Source: Homarus americanus
Taxonomy: Eukaryota > Arthropoda > Malacostraca > Decapoda > Nephropidae
Direction of reading: 5' to 3'
Assembly (NCBI RefSeq): GCF_018991925.1
Contig: NW_024737068.1
Span: 1,245,239 to 1,309,238 of the forward strand
Length of the DNA stretch: 64,000 bases
Position 1 is the stretch's first letter; each line of letters begins with the position of its first letter. A program made the translations under genes and the position numbers. The notes under the pieces were generated by a model. The model ran no database searches and was not told where the DNA came from. It saw only the letters and a program-made list of their open reading frames with translations. This document shows positions 47,386-57,635 of the stretch, one piece after another.

Positions 47386-47583
47386 TGCTTTCTATCGGTG
47401 AGCCATGATTTTATCCAATTTAAAACTTTCCCCTCGATACTATGAGCCTTAACTTTTCTCAGAAGCCTCTGATGCGGTACTCTGTCAAATACTTTGCTGA
47501 AGTCTAAGTAAATAACATCGTAATTTTCGTCATTATCTACTACCTCGAAGACTTTCCTAAAAAACGTCAGCAGATGCTAGAAA
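47386..47583 (-). mobile_element. 5' part of the split CR1-like element
   Basis: Minus strand reads FLGKVFEVVDNDENYDVIYL, then DFSKVFDRVPHQRLLRKV and NWIKSWLTDRKQR. These are the RT finger/palm motifs with the first catalytic Asp (YLDFSKVFD). The reading joins logically to VLTGCVRVSVDG on the other side of the nested insertion. Element truncated at about 47583. Confidence 0.88.
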
Positions 47584-48025
47584 GGATTATTATTATTATT
47601 TAGTTCGAGAGTAGATTTTCCCCAAGTAGCGGTAAATTTAAGGGAACTGTACTGTATAACTTAAGTGACATAAGAATTTCATCAGAGTGTAGGTAAGGTA
47701 GTGGAATATGTAGATTAATTAGTACAGGTAAATGGTGACGTAATGAGGTGATTGACTCCCTGTGGCGAAAATGTCCCTTAGGTCAAGTCAAGTCAGGTTA
47801 GGTTAGGTTTGGTTAGGTAATACTGTTGAACATTAGATACGACATTGTTTGTTTACAAGGCTTCTCTCTTACCTAACCTAACCTTACCTAACCTAACCTA
47901 ACCTTACCTTACCTTACCTTACCTTACCTTACCTTACCTAACCTAACCTAACCTAACCTTACCTTACCTTACCTTACCTAACCTAACAAAACAAAGAAAG
48001 AAAATGTAAAAAAAAAATCATGGAC

Positions 48026-48083
<58 letters not shown>

Positions 48084-48285
48084 AGGCTCATTTGTTTTTC
48101 ATATTTTCTTTGTCTTCATCACAAATTACAAGATAACAAGTACTGCGGGTATGAATCATTAATGATCACAGAAGGGAAGTGACGGCAGGAAGTACAGTAG
48201 TTACTGTCCTTCGTGTCCTACCAACGTGATTACCGCCGAACTAAGGTTATCTATACATGGCTGGAATGAATCGTGTTCTATAGCT

Positions 48286-48344
<59 letters not shown>

Positions 48345-48376
48345 CATTCGGGGAACATATGTATCTTACAGGTAAC
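47584..48376. other. Interval with telomeric-type and AC repeats
   Basis: Short TTAGG run at about 47797-47818; CCTAA/CCTTA mixed block 47867-47985; (AC)n at 48028-48081 and 48286-48341. No gene. Confidence 0.7.
47867..47985. repeat. Interstitial telomere-like block of CCTAA and CCTTA variants
   Basis: About 24 pentamers in runs: CCTAA blocks alternate with runs of CCTTA (seven and four copies). This segregated variant structure is like telomere-proximal variant repeats. Confidence 0.9.
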
Positions 48377-49364
48377 CATAGTGGGGCTGTGTAACCAGTG
48401 GGGTTCCCCAGGGGTCAGTACTGGGCCCACTCTTGTTCATAATCTACATAAACGATCTAGATACTGGGATCAGCAGTGACATAAGCAAGTTTGCGGATGA
48501 CACCAAAACAGGGCGGCAGATTAATTCAGGGCAGGATGCAAATGCACTACAGGGTGATTTAAATAAACTTCAGGAGTGATCAGTAAAATGGCAAATGAAA
48601 TTCAACACCAGCAAGTGCAGCGTACTGAATAATGGAAGAACAAATTCTGTCAATGTATACAGCCTTAACAACATCAACCTAGAGAAGTCGACTTGTGAAA
48701 GAGTCTTAGGGGTACTTGTAAGCCCGGACCTACGGCCTAGAAAACAGTGCGTTAATGTTCGAAATAAGGCAAACAGAGTATTGGGTTTTATATCTAGAAG
48801 TGTAAGTAATAAGAGTGCAGAGGTCTTATTTCATCTATATCTTGCGCTAGTCAGGCCGCACCTCGATTATGCAGTTCAGTTCTGGTGCCCTTATTATAGA
48901 ATGGATACCAATTCACTAGAGTCGGTGCAGCGAAGAATGACGAAAATGATTCCGAGACTTAGAAACCTTCCATATCAAGATCGGTTAAAGAAACTAAACT
49001 TGCATTCCCTAGAAAGACGAAGAGTGCTGGGATATATGATAGAAGTATTTAAGTGGGTGAAAGGAATCAATAAAGGAAATATAGATAAAGTTCTTATCAA
49101 ATCCGAGCAGGATAGGACTCGTAGCAACGGATTTAAGTTGGCTAAGTTTAGGTTTAGGAGGGAGATAGGAAGGAACTGGTTCACAAATAGGGTGGTGGAC
49201 GAGTGGAACAAGCTTAGCAACTTTGTAGAAAGTGTTGGAACGCTGGAAAGTTTTAAAAGGAGGCTAAATAGATTCATGGATGATAGAGAGTGGTAGTAAC
49301 TCTCGACAGGAGTTGCCATGCACAGGCCAACCGGCCTATTGCAGACTCCTTATGTTCTTATGTA
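48377..49364 (+). mobile_element. Second CR1-like element, 5'-truncated
   Basis: Plus-strand copy closely related to the one at 44352-47583. It starts at [12 protein letters not shown] and ends with the TTATGTTCTTATG tail. Together the two form an imperfect inverted pair about 3 kb apart. Confidence 0.88.
48386..49296 (+). pseudogene. CR1-like reverse transcriptase fragment with in-frame stop
   Basis: Reads [40 protein letters not shown], then TGA where the minus-strand copy has TGG (KLQGWSEKW, at about 48577). It continues uninterrupted from MKFNTSKCSVL to RFMDDREW (48595-49296). Only a handful of residues differ from the other copy, so both derive from a recent source. Confidence 0.85.
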
Positions 49365-49387
49365 TACTCGGAAACCATAATCTCTAA

Positions 49388-49882
49388 CCCACCTGGGTCG
49401 GTACTGGAGGTTAGAACAGTGTCCTTTCTGGACGGGGGCTCACTCTCACTATCACGAGGCAACACAGGCACGAACACACACAGTCATAGTACGGCTGTAT
49501 AGATGATATTATGTATAAATATTGTATATGGCATTATATTCTGCATTATCTTCATTATATATGAACACGAAGAAAAAATTACCATAGGTTGTAGTTACGA
49601 AAGTATGAATGGAAATAAACACTTCCAAACCACCCAGTGAGTCCACACAACGTTGACAGCGCTTGTGGCCAGACCACGATGCTTCCACCACACCCCATCT
49701 ATATCTTTTATTTCCCATCATTCGCTTAACTATATGAAAAATTGTGTTTAATTTAACTACATATTTCAAAAACCTTAAATTACATGTGGATCAGTCACTC
49801 CTCATTTGACACACTTATAGTGTAATACTTTGACCATCCCACCTGGGCACATGGAGGCCCACGGTAACTCTCACGGGGCAAC
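49388..49882 (+). repeat. Left arm of the long inverted repeat
   Basis: Begins CCACCTGGGTCGGTACTGG. Contains two degenerate direct copies of a block with CACCTGGG ... CTCACGGGGCAACA ... GCACGAACACACA (at about 49388-49482 and 49839-49897), which could be transposase-binding sites. The 86-codon frame inside (49509-49769, minus) is identical in protein to that of the other arm; it is AT-rich and has no known domain. Confidence 0.88.
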
Positions 49883-49884
49883 AT

Positions 49885-50136
49885 ACGCACGAACACACAA
49901 GTTATGATATGAACCCTTCCAGGCTTCACTATCATTGTCATGTTATGTTCACCGTGCTCTGTATCTTGGTAACTAGTCATAGTATCAATACATGAGTGTT
50001 ATTAGTATAATATTGTAACTTTTACCCTACAGTTATTGTTGTAAATCATGGACAGGAAGGATACATAAATTGTAATATCAAGTGTATGGTTCGCTCAAAG
50101 CCACCCCAAGTCAGACAACGCGTCACACAAAGTTAC

Positions 50137-50186
<50 letters not shown>

Positions 50187-50769
50187 CCGTAACATTAAGC
50201 TTCATCCTTAGTAAGTAAGATGTTTCATAAAAGGTTTCTCCCATTCGTCATTGTGAGCATCGTCCCAGAGCACATTGTTTCCATCAAAACCATGGTTCAT
50301 GCTTATTTCCCTTCTTCCGTGTAACTATATCCATATGGCTAAGTGCTTGCTTTTCATTTCTTTATTTACCAAAATCATGTGGATCAGTTACTCGTTATTT
50401 AACACATACATGCACTAAGAGCATCAAGATTGTTTTGTTGGCATGACTATTGGTTAATTGAAACCCCAAAAATATTTTTCACATTTATTATGCATAAACA
50501 TTGTAAACATATCTATGTGATTATTGTAGTATATAACATATATTTAGTGTCTGGACAGATTCCCGAGAGTTATGCATATTAATGCATGGATTTTGTAAGC
50601 ATATTTATGAGAAGTGACGTAAAACCACATAGTAAAATACTTGGACAAATTCCCGAGAGTTAGGAAACGAAGTCTATGTGGCCCCAACGAGGTTACACCA
50701 GAGAGCTAACTCCCCCACCACCCCCTACAAGGCACCGTCGTGGGCGGAGATTTAATTCTTGACCACAGG
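49885..50769. other. Interior of the composite, left part
   Basis: (TG)n at 50139-50184; two copies of a TTCCCGAGAGTTA block about 90 bp apart (50561 and 50651). No gene. Confidence 0.5.
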
Positions 50770-51029
50770 TTAATACCGTGTCCAACCTCCATCTCCTGCT
50801 ATAACTTCATGCAATCTGGTGGGCATGGAATCTACCAGATTGCTGCAGATGTTCGGCCTCCTCCTTATTCCCTCCCACACATTATGTGCGTGTCTCCTCA
50901 CTGCCTCACTCGTTTTCTCCTCAACATTCCATTCAACAACCATATGCAACGATAGATTTTTTGTTGGATTACAATCGGCTCCTTTAGGGGGCCAGTCCAA
51001 TAGAATAATCTGCGGGTGCGCCTCAAACC
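50770..51029 (-). pseudogene. Tc1-type transposase, C-terminal exon of the DDE domain
   Basis: Minus strand reads HPQIILLDWPPKGADCNPTK then NLSLHMVVEWN, HAHNVWEGIRRRPNICSNLV and DSMPTRLHEVI, ending GGWTRY. This is the third catalytic region of Tc1-like transposases (DWP..S.D.NPIEN.W), here with Cys for the usual Leu and a Thr-Lys-Asn-Leu variant. The frame upstream is interrupted by the insertion that ends at 51030. Confidence 0.85.
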
Positions 51030-51174
51030 GATACGATACGAAGTCTTTAGTTAAGAGGTGAAAGAAGATTATTAGGGGTTGAAGGAAAAGTGGTGAAACT
51101 GAAATACAGTAGGAGTAGAAAGAATCTGGGCTCAACCAGATCGCTTCATCTTTCTTATTGTGTTTTATCTTTGT
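51021..51174. repeat. Direct repeat A (about 155 bp) at one end of the nested insertion
   Basis: Starts with CCTCAAACC, the transposase target sequence, then GATACGATACGAAG and runs to TTTATCTTTGTT. 97% or so identical by eye to 52055-52209. Confidence 0.85.
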
Positions 51175-52054
51175 TCTGCTCCCTTGGGTCGTCAGACCTT
51201 TGTATTAATATTGGTTTATTTATATAATGCTGCTTATTATTATTATTTGTTATTGTTGGAGTTAGTGAGCCCGCCCAGGTCCTTGTGTAACTGGGAGGGT
51301 AGTCACATTTTTATTTTTTATTTTTTTTTGAGGTGTTAGTTAAGTGTTAGTTGTGTTAGTCTAAAGGTACACTGTATGGAGAGGCCTGCCAGGTTCTTAG
51401 TGGAGCTGGTTGGTCACTCTCATCTTTATTCCTCTAGTAATGTTTTATGTAGAAATGTGTATGTTGAGGCAGGAGGTGGTTCAATTACTTCTTCCTGGCT
51501 GATATAGCTGGGAGGGTAATCACATTATTATTATTAATATTATTAATATTTTTTTATTTTTTTTTTTTTTTTGAGTTAGTGAGCCCGCCCAGGTCCTTGT
51601 GTAGCTGGGAGGGTAGTCACATTTTTTTTTTTTACTAAGATGTTAGTTCAATGTTAAATGTTAAATGTTAAATGTTAAATATTAGTTATGTTAGTCTAAA
51701 GGTACACTGTATGGAGAGGCCTGCCAGGTTCTTGTGGAGCTGGTAGGTCACTCTCATCTTTTATTCTCTCTATTAATGTTTTATATGTATATTGGGGCAG
51801 GAGATGGTTCAATTACTTTCTTCCTGGCTGATTTAAACCAACTGTGTTCTTGGAATTCTTCGTTGTCTATATTATTTATCCAGTTTTGGTATGTTTCTGT
51901 GTTAAGTTCAGTCACTTTTTTCCAAATATTTACAGCTTTGTTGTGTATATCTACATTGATTGCTAAGAGGTTTGCTCTCTTGTGTAGCTGTTCATTATTG
52001 ATGTGGTCTGTATATTTTATGTTATATATAAATCTGAGGGCTATATTTGTACTG
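51175..52054 (-). mobile_element. Nested retroelement-like fragment with internal tandem duplication
   Basis: Minus strand near 51830-51990 reads KRANLLAINVDIHNKAVNIW, KKVTELNTETYQNWINN, and ends EPSPAPIYI then stop. This resembles the pol C-terminus of a Jockey-like element. The following 3'UTR contains a block (GTGAGCCCGCCCAGGTCCTT ... GGTACACTGTATGGAGAGGC) present twice, 315 bp apart. Confidence 0.55.
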
Positions 52055-52209
52055 CCTCAAACCGATACGATACGAAGTCTTTAGTTAAGAGGTGAAAGAA
52101 GATTATTAGGAGTTGAAGGAAAAGTGGTGAAACTGAAATACAGTAGGAGTAGAAAGAATCTGGGCTCAACCAGATCGCTTCATCTTTCTTATTGGTGTTT
52201 TGTCTTTGT
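52055..52209. repeat. Direct repeat B of the nested insertion
   Basis: Matches 51021-51174. A third CCTCAAACC follows at 52211-52219, so the nonamer occurs before A, before B and after B. Confidence 0.85.
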
Positions 52210-52369
52210 GCCTCAAACCAACGCTTGACTGCCTGACTTGTATGTATTGGACTGCGGTCTTGCACCATACATATAGGCTGTGGGTCTGGGATGGCATATG
52301 AGTTGCTGGGAGGATGGTTAGCAGTCCTGTTGAACTGGCAGGTAGACAAAATAGAAAACTCACAGCCAA
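52210..52369 (-). pseudogene. Tc1-type transposase, second catalytic Asp region
   Basis: Minus strand reads PDPQPICMVQDRSPIHTSQA then VKRWFEA, matching the second catalytic Asp strand of Tc1-like transposases (QD.SP.H.S..V..WF). It joins directly to HPQIILLDWPP at 51022 across the nested insertion. The N-terminal DNA-binding part is absent. Confidence 0.82.
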
Positions 52370-52512
52370 ACTGTAAGAAAACCCATGGACAATGAGACAG
52401 TAAAATATACTAGGTCATTTTAGCTCGTGCACACACATTATATACAGACCTATTGGTCCTTGCGAGGCTGTTTGGTTATGCTATGCTAACTAGTTTGCTA
52501 GGGTGAGGGAAA

Positions 52513-52514
<2 letters not shown>

Positions 52515-52594
<80 letters not shown>
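52515..52594. repeat. (TA)n microsatellite
   Basis: About 40 TA units just inside the right arm. Confidence 0.95.
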
Positions 52595-52595
<1 letters not shown>

Positions 52596-52627
52596 CATAT
52601 ATTTAACTCTTTTTAACAAATGCAAGG

Positions 52628-53122
52628 ATGTTGCCCCGTGAGAGTTACCGTGGGCCTCCATGTGCCCAGGTGGGATGGTCAAAGTATTACACTATAAGTG
52701 TGTCGAATGAGGAGTGACTGATCCACATGTAATTTAAGGTTTTTGAAATATGTAGTTAAATTAAACACAATTTTTCATATAGTTAAGCGAATGATGGGAA
52801 ATAAAAGATATAGATGGGGTGTGGTGGAAGCATCGTGGTCTGGCCACAAGCGCTGTCAACGTTGTGTGGATTCACTGGGTGGTTTGGAAGTGTTTATTTC
52901 CATTCATACTTTCGTAACTACAACCTATGGTAATTTTTTCTTCGTGTTCATATATAATGAAGATAATGCAGAATATAATGCCATATACAATATTTATACA
53001 TAATATCATCTATACAGCCGTACTATGACTGTGTGTGTTCGTGCGTGTGTTGCCTCGTGATAGTTAGAGTGAGCCTCCGTCCAGAAAGGACACTGTTCTA
53101 ACCTCCAGTACCGACCCAGGTG
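52628..53122 (-). repeat. Right arm of the long inverted repeat
   Basis: Inverted copy of 49388-49882. Observed differences include GTGTCGAATG versus GTGTCAAATG, GTGGATTCAC versus GTGGACTCAC and GCCTCCGTCC versus GCCCCCGTCC. Confidence 0.88.
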
Positions 53123-53206
53123 GTAAACTTAATTTAATCTGAGTTGTGTTAGGTTAGGTTAGGTACATGCACTCGATCCATTAACTCAGATTAAATTAAG
53201 TTTACC
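53122..53206. other. Perfect 24-bp palindrome with TTAGG-containing loop
   Basis: Arms 53122-53145 and 53183-53206 (GGTAAACTTAATTTAATC...) are exact reverse complements. The 37-nt loop holds three TTAGG units. It directly abuts the outer end of the long inverted repeat. Confidence 0.85.
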
Positions 53207-54165
53207 AATTTTTTGTGACTTCGTGACACCAAATACCAGTCGAGAAGTGATTGGCAGTCCGATTTATTCATGTAGGACCATTATTTGACTTCATTGCGGC
53301 TACCCGGGATAGTGGAAGGGAGATGGGGGGGGGCGACCTGTCCCAGCAGACCCTGACCTACTGATCTCCTTTACGACAGTAGGAAGTAGGCCAGGAATAC
53401 TGCAGGTCACTAGTATATTACATTAGTATAATATATGCCTTACTATTTAACGTAATGACCAAGGCGTAATATATGACGCAGAAAGTGACGTAGTAATATG
53501 ACGTTATCTATGACGTAATATGTGTCACCCCTAAAGAAATAAACATTGCTGATATTCCCAATAAATATTTACTTAAAATTACATAGTGTGTAAATAATAG
53601 GAGGAGAATGATATTACCAGGTGTTGCAAGGATAATTACTATTGCGTACTAGGAAGTGAAAGAAAACCTCATCGTCCTTGTGTTGTCAATAGGAATTACC
53701 ACGTAGTGTCGTAACCTTGGTAAGAAATAGATGGAGTTACTCACATCAAGTTGATTATATTTGTATTCAGTAATTACATAGTTAAACGATTATTTTGATT
53801 ATATAAGGGTTTAGGTGTAATAAAGCTTCTTGTTAGTAATTATTATGGCGAAAATTAAAGTGCAGAATGGGGTGCGCGTCAAGTAGGAGCAGGTGGCAAG
53901 TGTACTGTATGTTCTGAAATTTTCATAAGTTGTTTTATTACACACACGCATTCTATGGAAGACACGAATAATTTATCAATGGTCATTATTTTATTATGTA
54001 ATTTTTCTAGTGTTTCCAGTAGATTAGTTTAGTTGTGTTTATTTATATTTAATCTCGTCTGGTTACCAATGTGTTCCCAGTGGTGAGATTAACTAGTGTG
54101 TATGTATGTAGATGACGAAACGAATTACGCCTAACTAACGTGTCTTTATTTCTTCTTTCCTCCAG
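53207..54165. other. Upstream flank or intron before the IR93a-like start exon
   Basis: No gene recognised; several TGACGTAATA-like CRE half-site motifs cluster at 53450-53530. Acceptor TTCTTTCCTCCAG ends at 54165. Confidence 0.4.
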
Positions 54166-54279
54166 CCTGTGCGTTCGTGTGGGTGACGGAGACAAGCGAG
54201 AGACGAACTGCGCCCTCTCCCTCCATCTTCCTCTTCGGCAGTAAGCACTAAAAGCTGCGTGGAGCCCTGACCCGGGGAG
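54166..54279 (+). other. 5'UTR part of the IR93a-like start exon
   Basis: Follows a good acceptor, is GC-rich and stop-containing, and leads to the ATG at 54280 (GGGGAGATGG context). The acceptor suggests an upstream non-coding exon. Confidence 0.5.
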
Positions 54280-54394
54280 ATGGGTAACCACAGAACACTC
54301 GGGACCAGAGAATGGGCGTGGGTGTGTGTGGGCGTGTTTCTCTTCCTCCTAGCCACCGCAGCTGCTCAACTCGATAACGAAAATTCTATATTAG
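54280..54394 (+). CDS. IR93a: Ionotropic receptor IR93a-like, exon with signal peptide
   Basis: 38 codons plus one base. MGNHRTLGTREWAWVCVGVF leads into FLLATAAAQ, a classic cleaved signal peptide, then LDNENSIL. It ends TTAG/GTGAGT in phase 1, joining in frame to 57334. IR93a is a divergent ionotropic glutamate receptor subunit. In arthropods it acts with IR25a and tuning subunits in the dendritic membrane of sensory neurons for temperature and humidity sensing, and it is also expressed in decapod olfactory neurons (family knowledge). A signal peptide directly before the amino-terminal domain fits that architecture. Confidence 0.7.
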
Positions 54395-54424
54395 GTGAGT
54401 TAGGATCGAGTGTGCTTCATGTGG

Positions 54425-55274
54425 TAGGGTTGCCATACGTCCGTATTTTCCCGGACATGTCCTCCATTTAGGTCTCGAAATCTTCATCCGGAAGGAATTT
54501 TTAAAATTCTTCAAAAGTCCGGAATTTCAGCTTCCATCATTTTCTCCACGGAAAAAAAAACATGAAACTGTAATGACGGGAGAGAGAGAGAGAGAGGGAA
54601 GGTGGAAACCGTAGAGGTCTCGTTCAGTTTTCGTCAGCTGATAAGTCACTTGTACGCCTGTACGGTGTTGTCAACTTAGCTGTCAAATATTTGATTGATA
54701 AGGGGGTAGAAGTTGATGAAGTGTTTTGACCAAGTTAGTAACCTGAAGCAGTTTGTGGAAAATTACAAGAGTGATGAAGAATTTAGTAATCTGCCAACAC
54801 AAAAAGTGGACCAGATACTTTGAAAAATCAAACATTGAATGTCACTCAGAATTGCACAATTCTTCTTTGCTATATCATCTCACAATGCAAATGTAGAAAG
54901 AGTTTTTTCCACTGATGCAAAGTCAATGGACAAAGGAAAGGAACAAATTGAGTGTTGAAACAATGAAAGGCATTCTGACTGTACAGTACAACTTTCGAGA
55001 AACACCTTGCAGTGACTTCTACACCTTTCTAAAGAGCAATCAGCCAATACTGAAAAAGATCCGATCTACAGAAAAGTATGCGTGGGCACACCACACACAG
55101 TGGGGGGAGAAGACTGCAGCTAAGGGAATGAAGATGTTCAGCCTTAAGCAAAGGTAATTTTTTTTTTTAAAGATTTCTATACCATGTATGTTGTATATTA
55201 GCCTGTGTGTGCCGGGCGGGGGGGGTGTCTTCAGGAGCGTCCTCTTTTTTGAATGTTCAGATATGGCAACCCTA
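54425..55274 (+). mobile_element. hAT-type DNA transposon remnant in intron
   Basis: Ends TAGGGTTGCCATA on both sides (inverted), flanked by an 8-bp target duplication TCATGTGG/TCATGTGA (54417-54424 and 55275-55282, one mismatch). At 850 bp it is internally deleted. It sits only 30 bp after the exon's splice donor. Confidence 0.88.
54820..55157 (+). pseudogene. hAT transposase C-terminal dimerisation domain
   Basis: One frame reads FFFAISSHNANVERVFS. After a frame change near 54912 it continues LMQSQWTKERNKLSVETMKG and ILTVQYNF. This is the hAT family C-terminal dimerisation motif (S.A..ER.FS.....R..L....V..L). The catalytic DDE/insertion domain and zinc finger are missing. Ends at 55157. 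Confidence 0.8.
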
Positions 55275-55282
55275 TCATGTGA

Positions 55283-57333
55283 CCACCTGAGAGTGTTATC
55301 TTATGTTCTGTCTGTCTGTGTGTCTTTATATACAAAATACATATAGTACCAAAAATATACACAAATTAGCAGTCGTGTTGAATATTAACCCCAAAATCGA
55401 ATAATGTATTAGGCTTCAGTTGACTCATTAGCACAAACTATAAAAGACGATTATGATTACATTGCAACAGGAACCGAACCACTGTCGTGACACACACACA
55501 AACAAACATTGTGTTCGACATTGTGGGAATATTTTCAGGGGAGGGGGTATGTTTTCTTAGTGAACTCTGATATGTTTTCATTCTGGACTCTGGTTGTGGT
55601 TTCTTGACAACATGAGACAAGACCCCAAACGATTAATGTTAAAGGCGAAGAGATAGTATTTATGTTGTTAGTAAATTAGGTACTAGTTCACTCTTATGGC
55701 TCTGTCACACTCCATTCCCTATTTTATGTTACTCCTCCACTCTAACTCACTCCATGCTGTACACTCCACCACACTCCACGTCTCCACTCACTACCTCCTG
55801 TAACTAACCACACGACGAACTCAATAAATTATCCATTATTTAACCAAACAGACAAGTGACTTTAATCATTTTTTTTTCTTAAGAGTAGCTATGATGTTTA
55901 ATTTTCACGTGAGAATTTTTTCCGTTGCTTTTATTTGAATTTTAAAGAATGTGACACTGTTTTCCTCTTGATTATGAGCGCTAGTGTAACCGACCAGAGT
56001 TGAAGTACTGGAGGGTTATTGGGCCGTGTTTTGTTTTGATCTGAAGACGTCAAGTTATCGTGTTGTTTTAATGATAAAGTTTATGGTGTAATTTGATATA
56101 TATTTTATTTTTAATTAATCTCAGGTTAGGTCTAATATTTTTTTTTTTACTATTGTTGTTTATAACCTTTAAATATTCACTTAAAGTTGGGACTTATTTT
56201 ATTTTTTTGTTTGTGAATGGTAACGAGTTGGGTGTTTGATGTATGGTTTACAATACATCTAAAATTGTGCATATATTAAATCCAGGTTGAGAAATGGATA
56301 ATATATTTTTTAGGGGGGTAGGGGGGCCCGTCCACTTCATCATAAATTGAGGTTATGATACAGTGGAGGGCGAGAATGTCGATGATGTGCGATATTTCTT
56401 ATATAACACGAGTATAGAAGCTGTCAGTCAAGGCAAGTACCGAGTTAGCGAAGGACCGAGTTACTCCTCCACAATGTTGCCAGTTAACCAAAGCTATGAC
56501 TGAGTGTGTGAGATATGAGGTATACTTATAAGGAAATATAACCCATAATAAAACCAAAAAACATTCTCCCTCTTTGGAATGTGATAGATATTGGACATGA
56601 ATTCTACTGTATACCCCTCATGAATGTAGTAATGTCCTACTCATGAATAAACATACAATGCAAACATTCTCTTTGTATGTTTAATAATCTGGTTTTAGGT
56701 TAAAATTTCACGTAGCCAATACAGAGGTTTTCATCTCCACAATACACATAAAGTTTCTGTGAATGTAGTGGCTTATCATGACACAGAACACGAGGGTTGA
56801 GGCGGTACTAGGGAGAGGAGAGGGGCAGAAGTGAGAACACGCGGACATAAATCCTGGTCATGTAATAATCAAATATTGACAGTAAAGCAAAAAATAAATA
56901 AAAAATGCGTATCAGTACTAAACCTGGGTAAAATTATCTTAATTATATTATTTATCAAGTAAAGTAAATCAAATGATGCTAGTATATTATCATTGTTTTT
57001 TGGTGGTTAATGAAATAAATATGATATAGAATGTTCTTAGAGTTTAGTTATAAGCTGGTGTGTGTAGAGGTTGACTTAGGTGTGTCGTCTACAGGTCTGA
57101 GGTCAAGATTGCCACAGGTAGATCAAGAGGTCAATGTCACCTCTACACCTTACTGACCTCTCTGTTGACACACCTTTAGCCTTTACCTGTCCTCATTAAC
57201 CATTACCTTCCCTCTAAGTGTTTTGTACTTCCCATGGCTATAGCATATCTAATTAATTCTTCAGGTAAAGTATCCCTGCAGGTAATTTCCTCTCATCCTG
57301 GGACTAATTAACACTCGTGTCCTCTTCCTACAG
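55283..57333. other. Remainder of the first coding intron
   Basis: No second gene. AT-rich; contains a G-run near 56317-56330. Ends with pyrimidine-rich TCCTCTTCCTACAG at 57333. Confidence 0.55.
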
Positions 57334-57577
57334 GTGTGTATATGGAGTCAGGTATGGTCCAGGGGCGTCGCATCCCTACACAGGAGCTCGTCGAACAGGT
57401 GGTGACGGAGAGCTCGGGCGCCATGACGCAGGGGTCGCTGACGGTGCAGTTCCTCACCTCCATGAACGACTCTATGCCTGAAGAGATGACGGGGGTGATG
57501 ACGCTCGCCTCCTGCTCCAACACTCACATGTGGGCCCCTGGGCTGGCGGAGATGGGCAAGATGCATATAGCTCTTAC

Positions 57578-57579
<2 letters not shown>
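57334..57579 (+). CDS. IR93a: Ionotropic receptor IR93a-like, amino-terminal-domain exon
   Basis: 246 bp, phase 1 to phase 1. Reads VYMESGMVQGRRIPTQELVE ... MTQGSLTVQFLTSMNDSMPE, then GVMTLASCSNTHMW and GKMHIALT. The IR93a amino-terminal domain as I remember it for Drosophila has the same order: an AVVVDHEYM-like strand, a VKYF-like strand, an AAITVTDCENTW segment, then IAITDSDCPRLP. The C-x-NT-W and ALT/AIT-D/E-S-x-C matches are the best support. Donor ACTG/GTGAGA runs straight into a (GA)n tract. Confidence 0.78.

Positions 57580-57632
<53 letters not shown>
57580..57632. repeat. (GA)n microsatellite fused to a splice donor
   Basis: The donor GTGAGA itself is the first repeat unit; about 25 GA units. 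Confidence 0.95.

Positions 57633-57635
<3 letters not shown>

Larger units (their letters stand above)
49388..53122. mobile_element. 3.7-kb composite with about 495-bp terminal inverted repeats
   Basis: Outer ends CCACCTGGGTCGG / CCGACCCAGGTGG. The arms 49388-49882 and 52628-53122 are inverted copies with only a few substitutions, so they are not an exact assembly mirror. Inside are a (TG)n tract, a split Tc1-type transposase and a nested retroelement. No complete transposase belonging to these ends is visible, so class is uncertain (long-TIR or fold-back DNA element, inferred). Confidence 0.7.

Noticed and set aside
49509..49769. 86-codon frame present identically in both inverted arms (also 52743-53003)
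   Set aside because: Identity is explained by the inverted repeat; AT-rich, no domain, no codon-level conservation testable.
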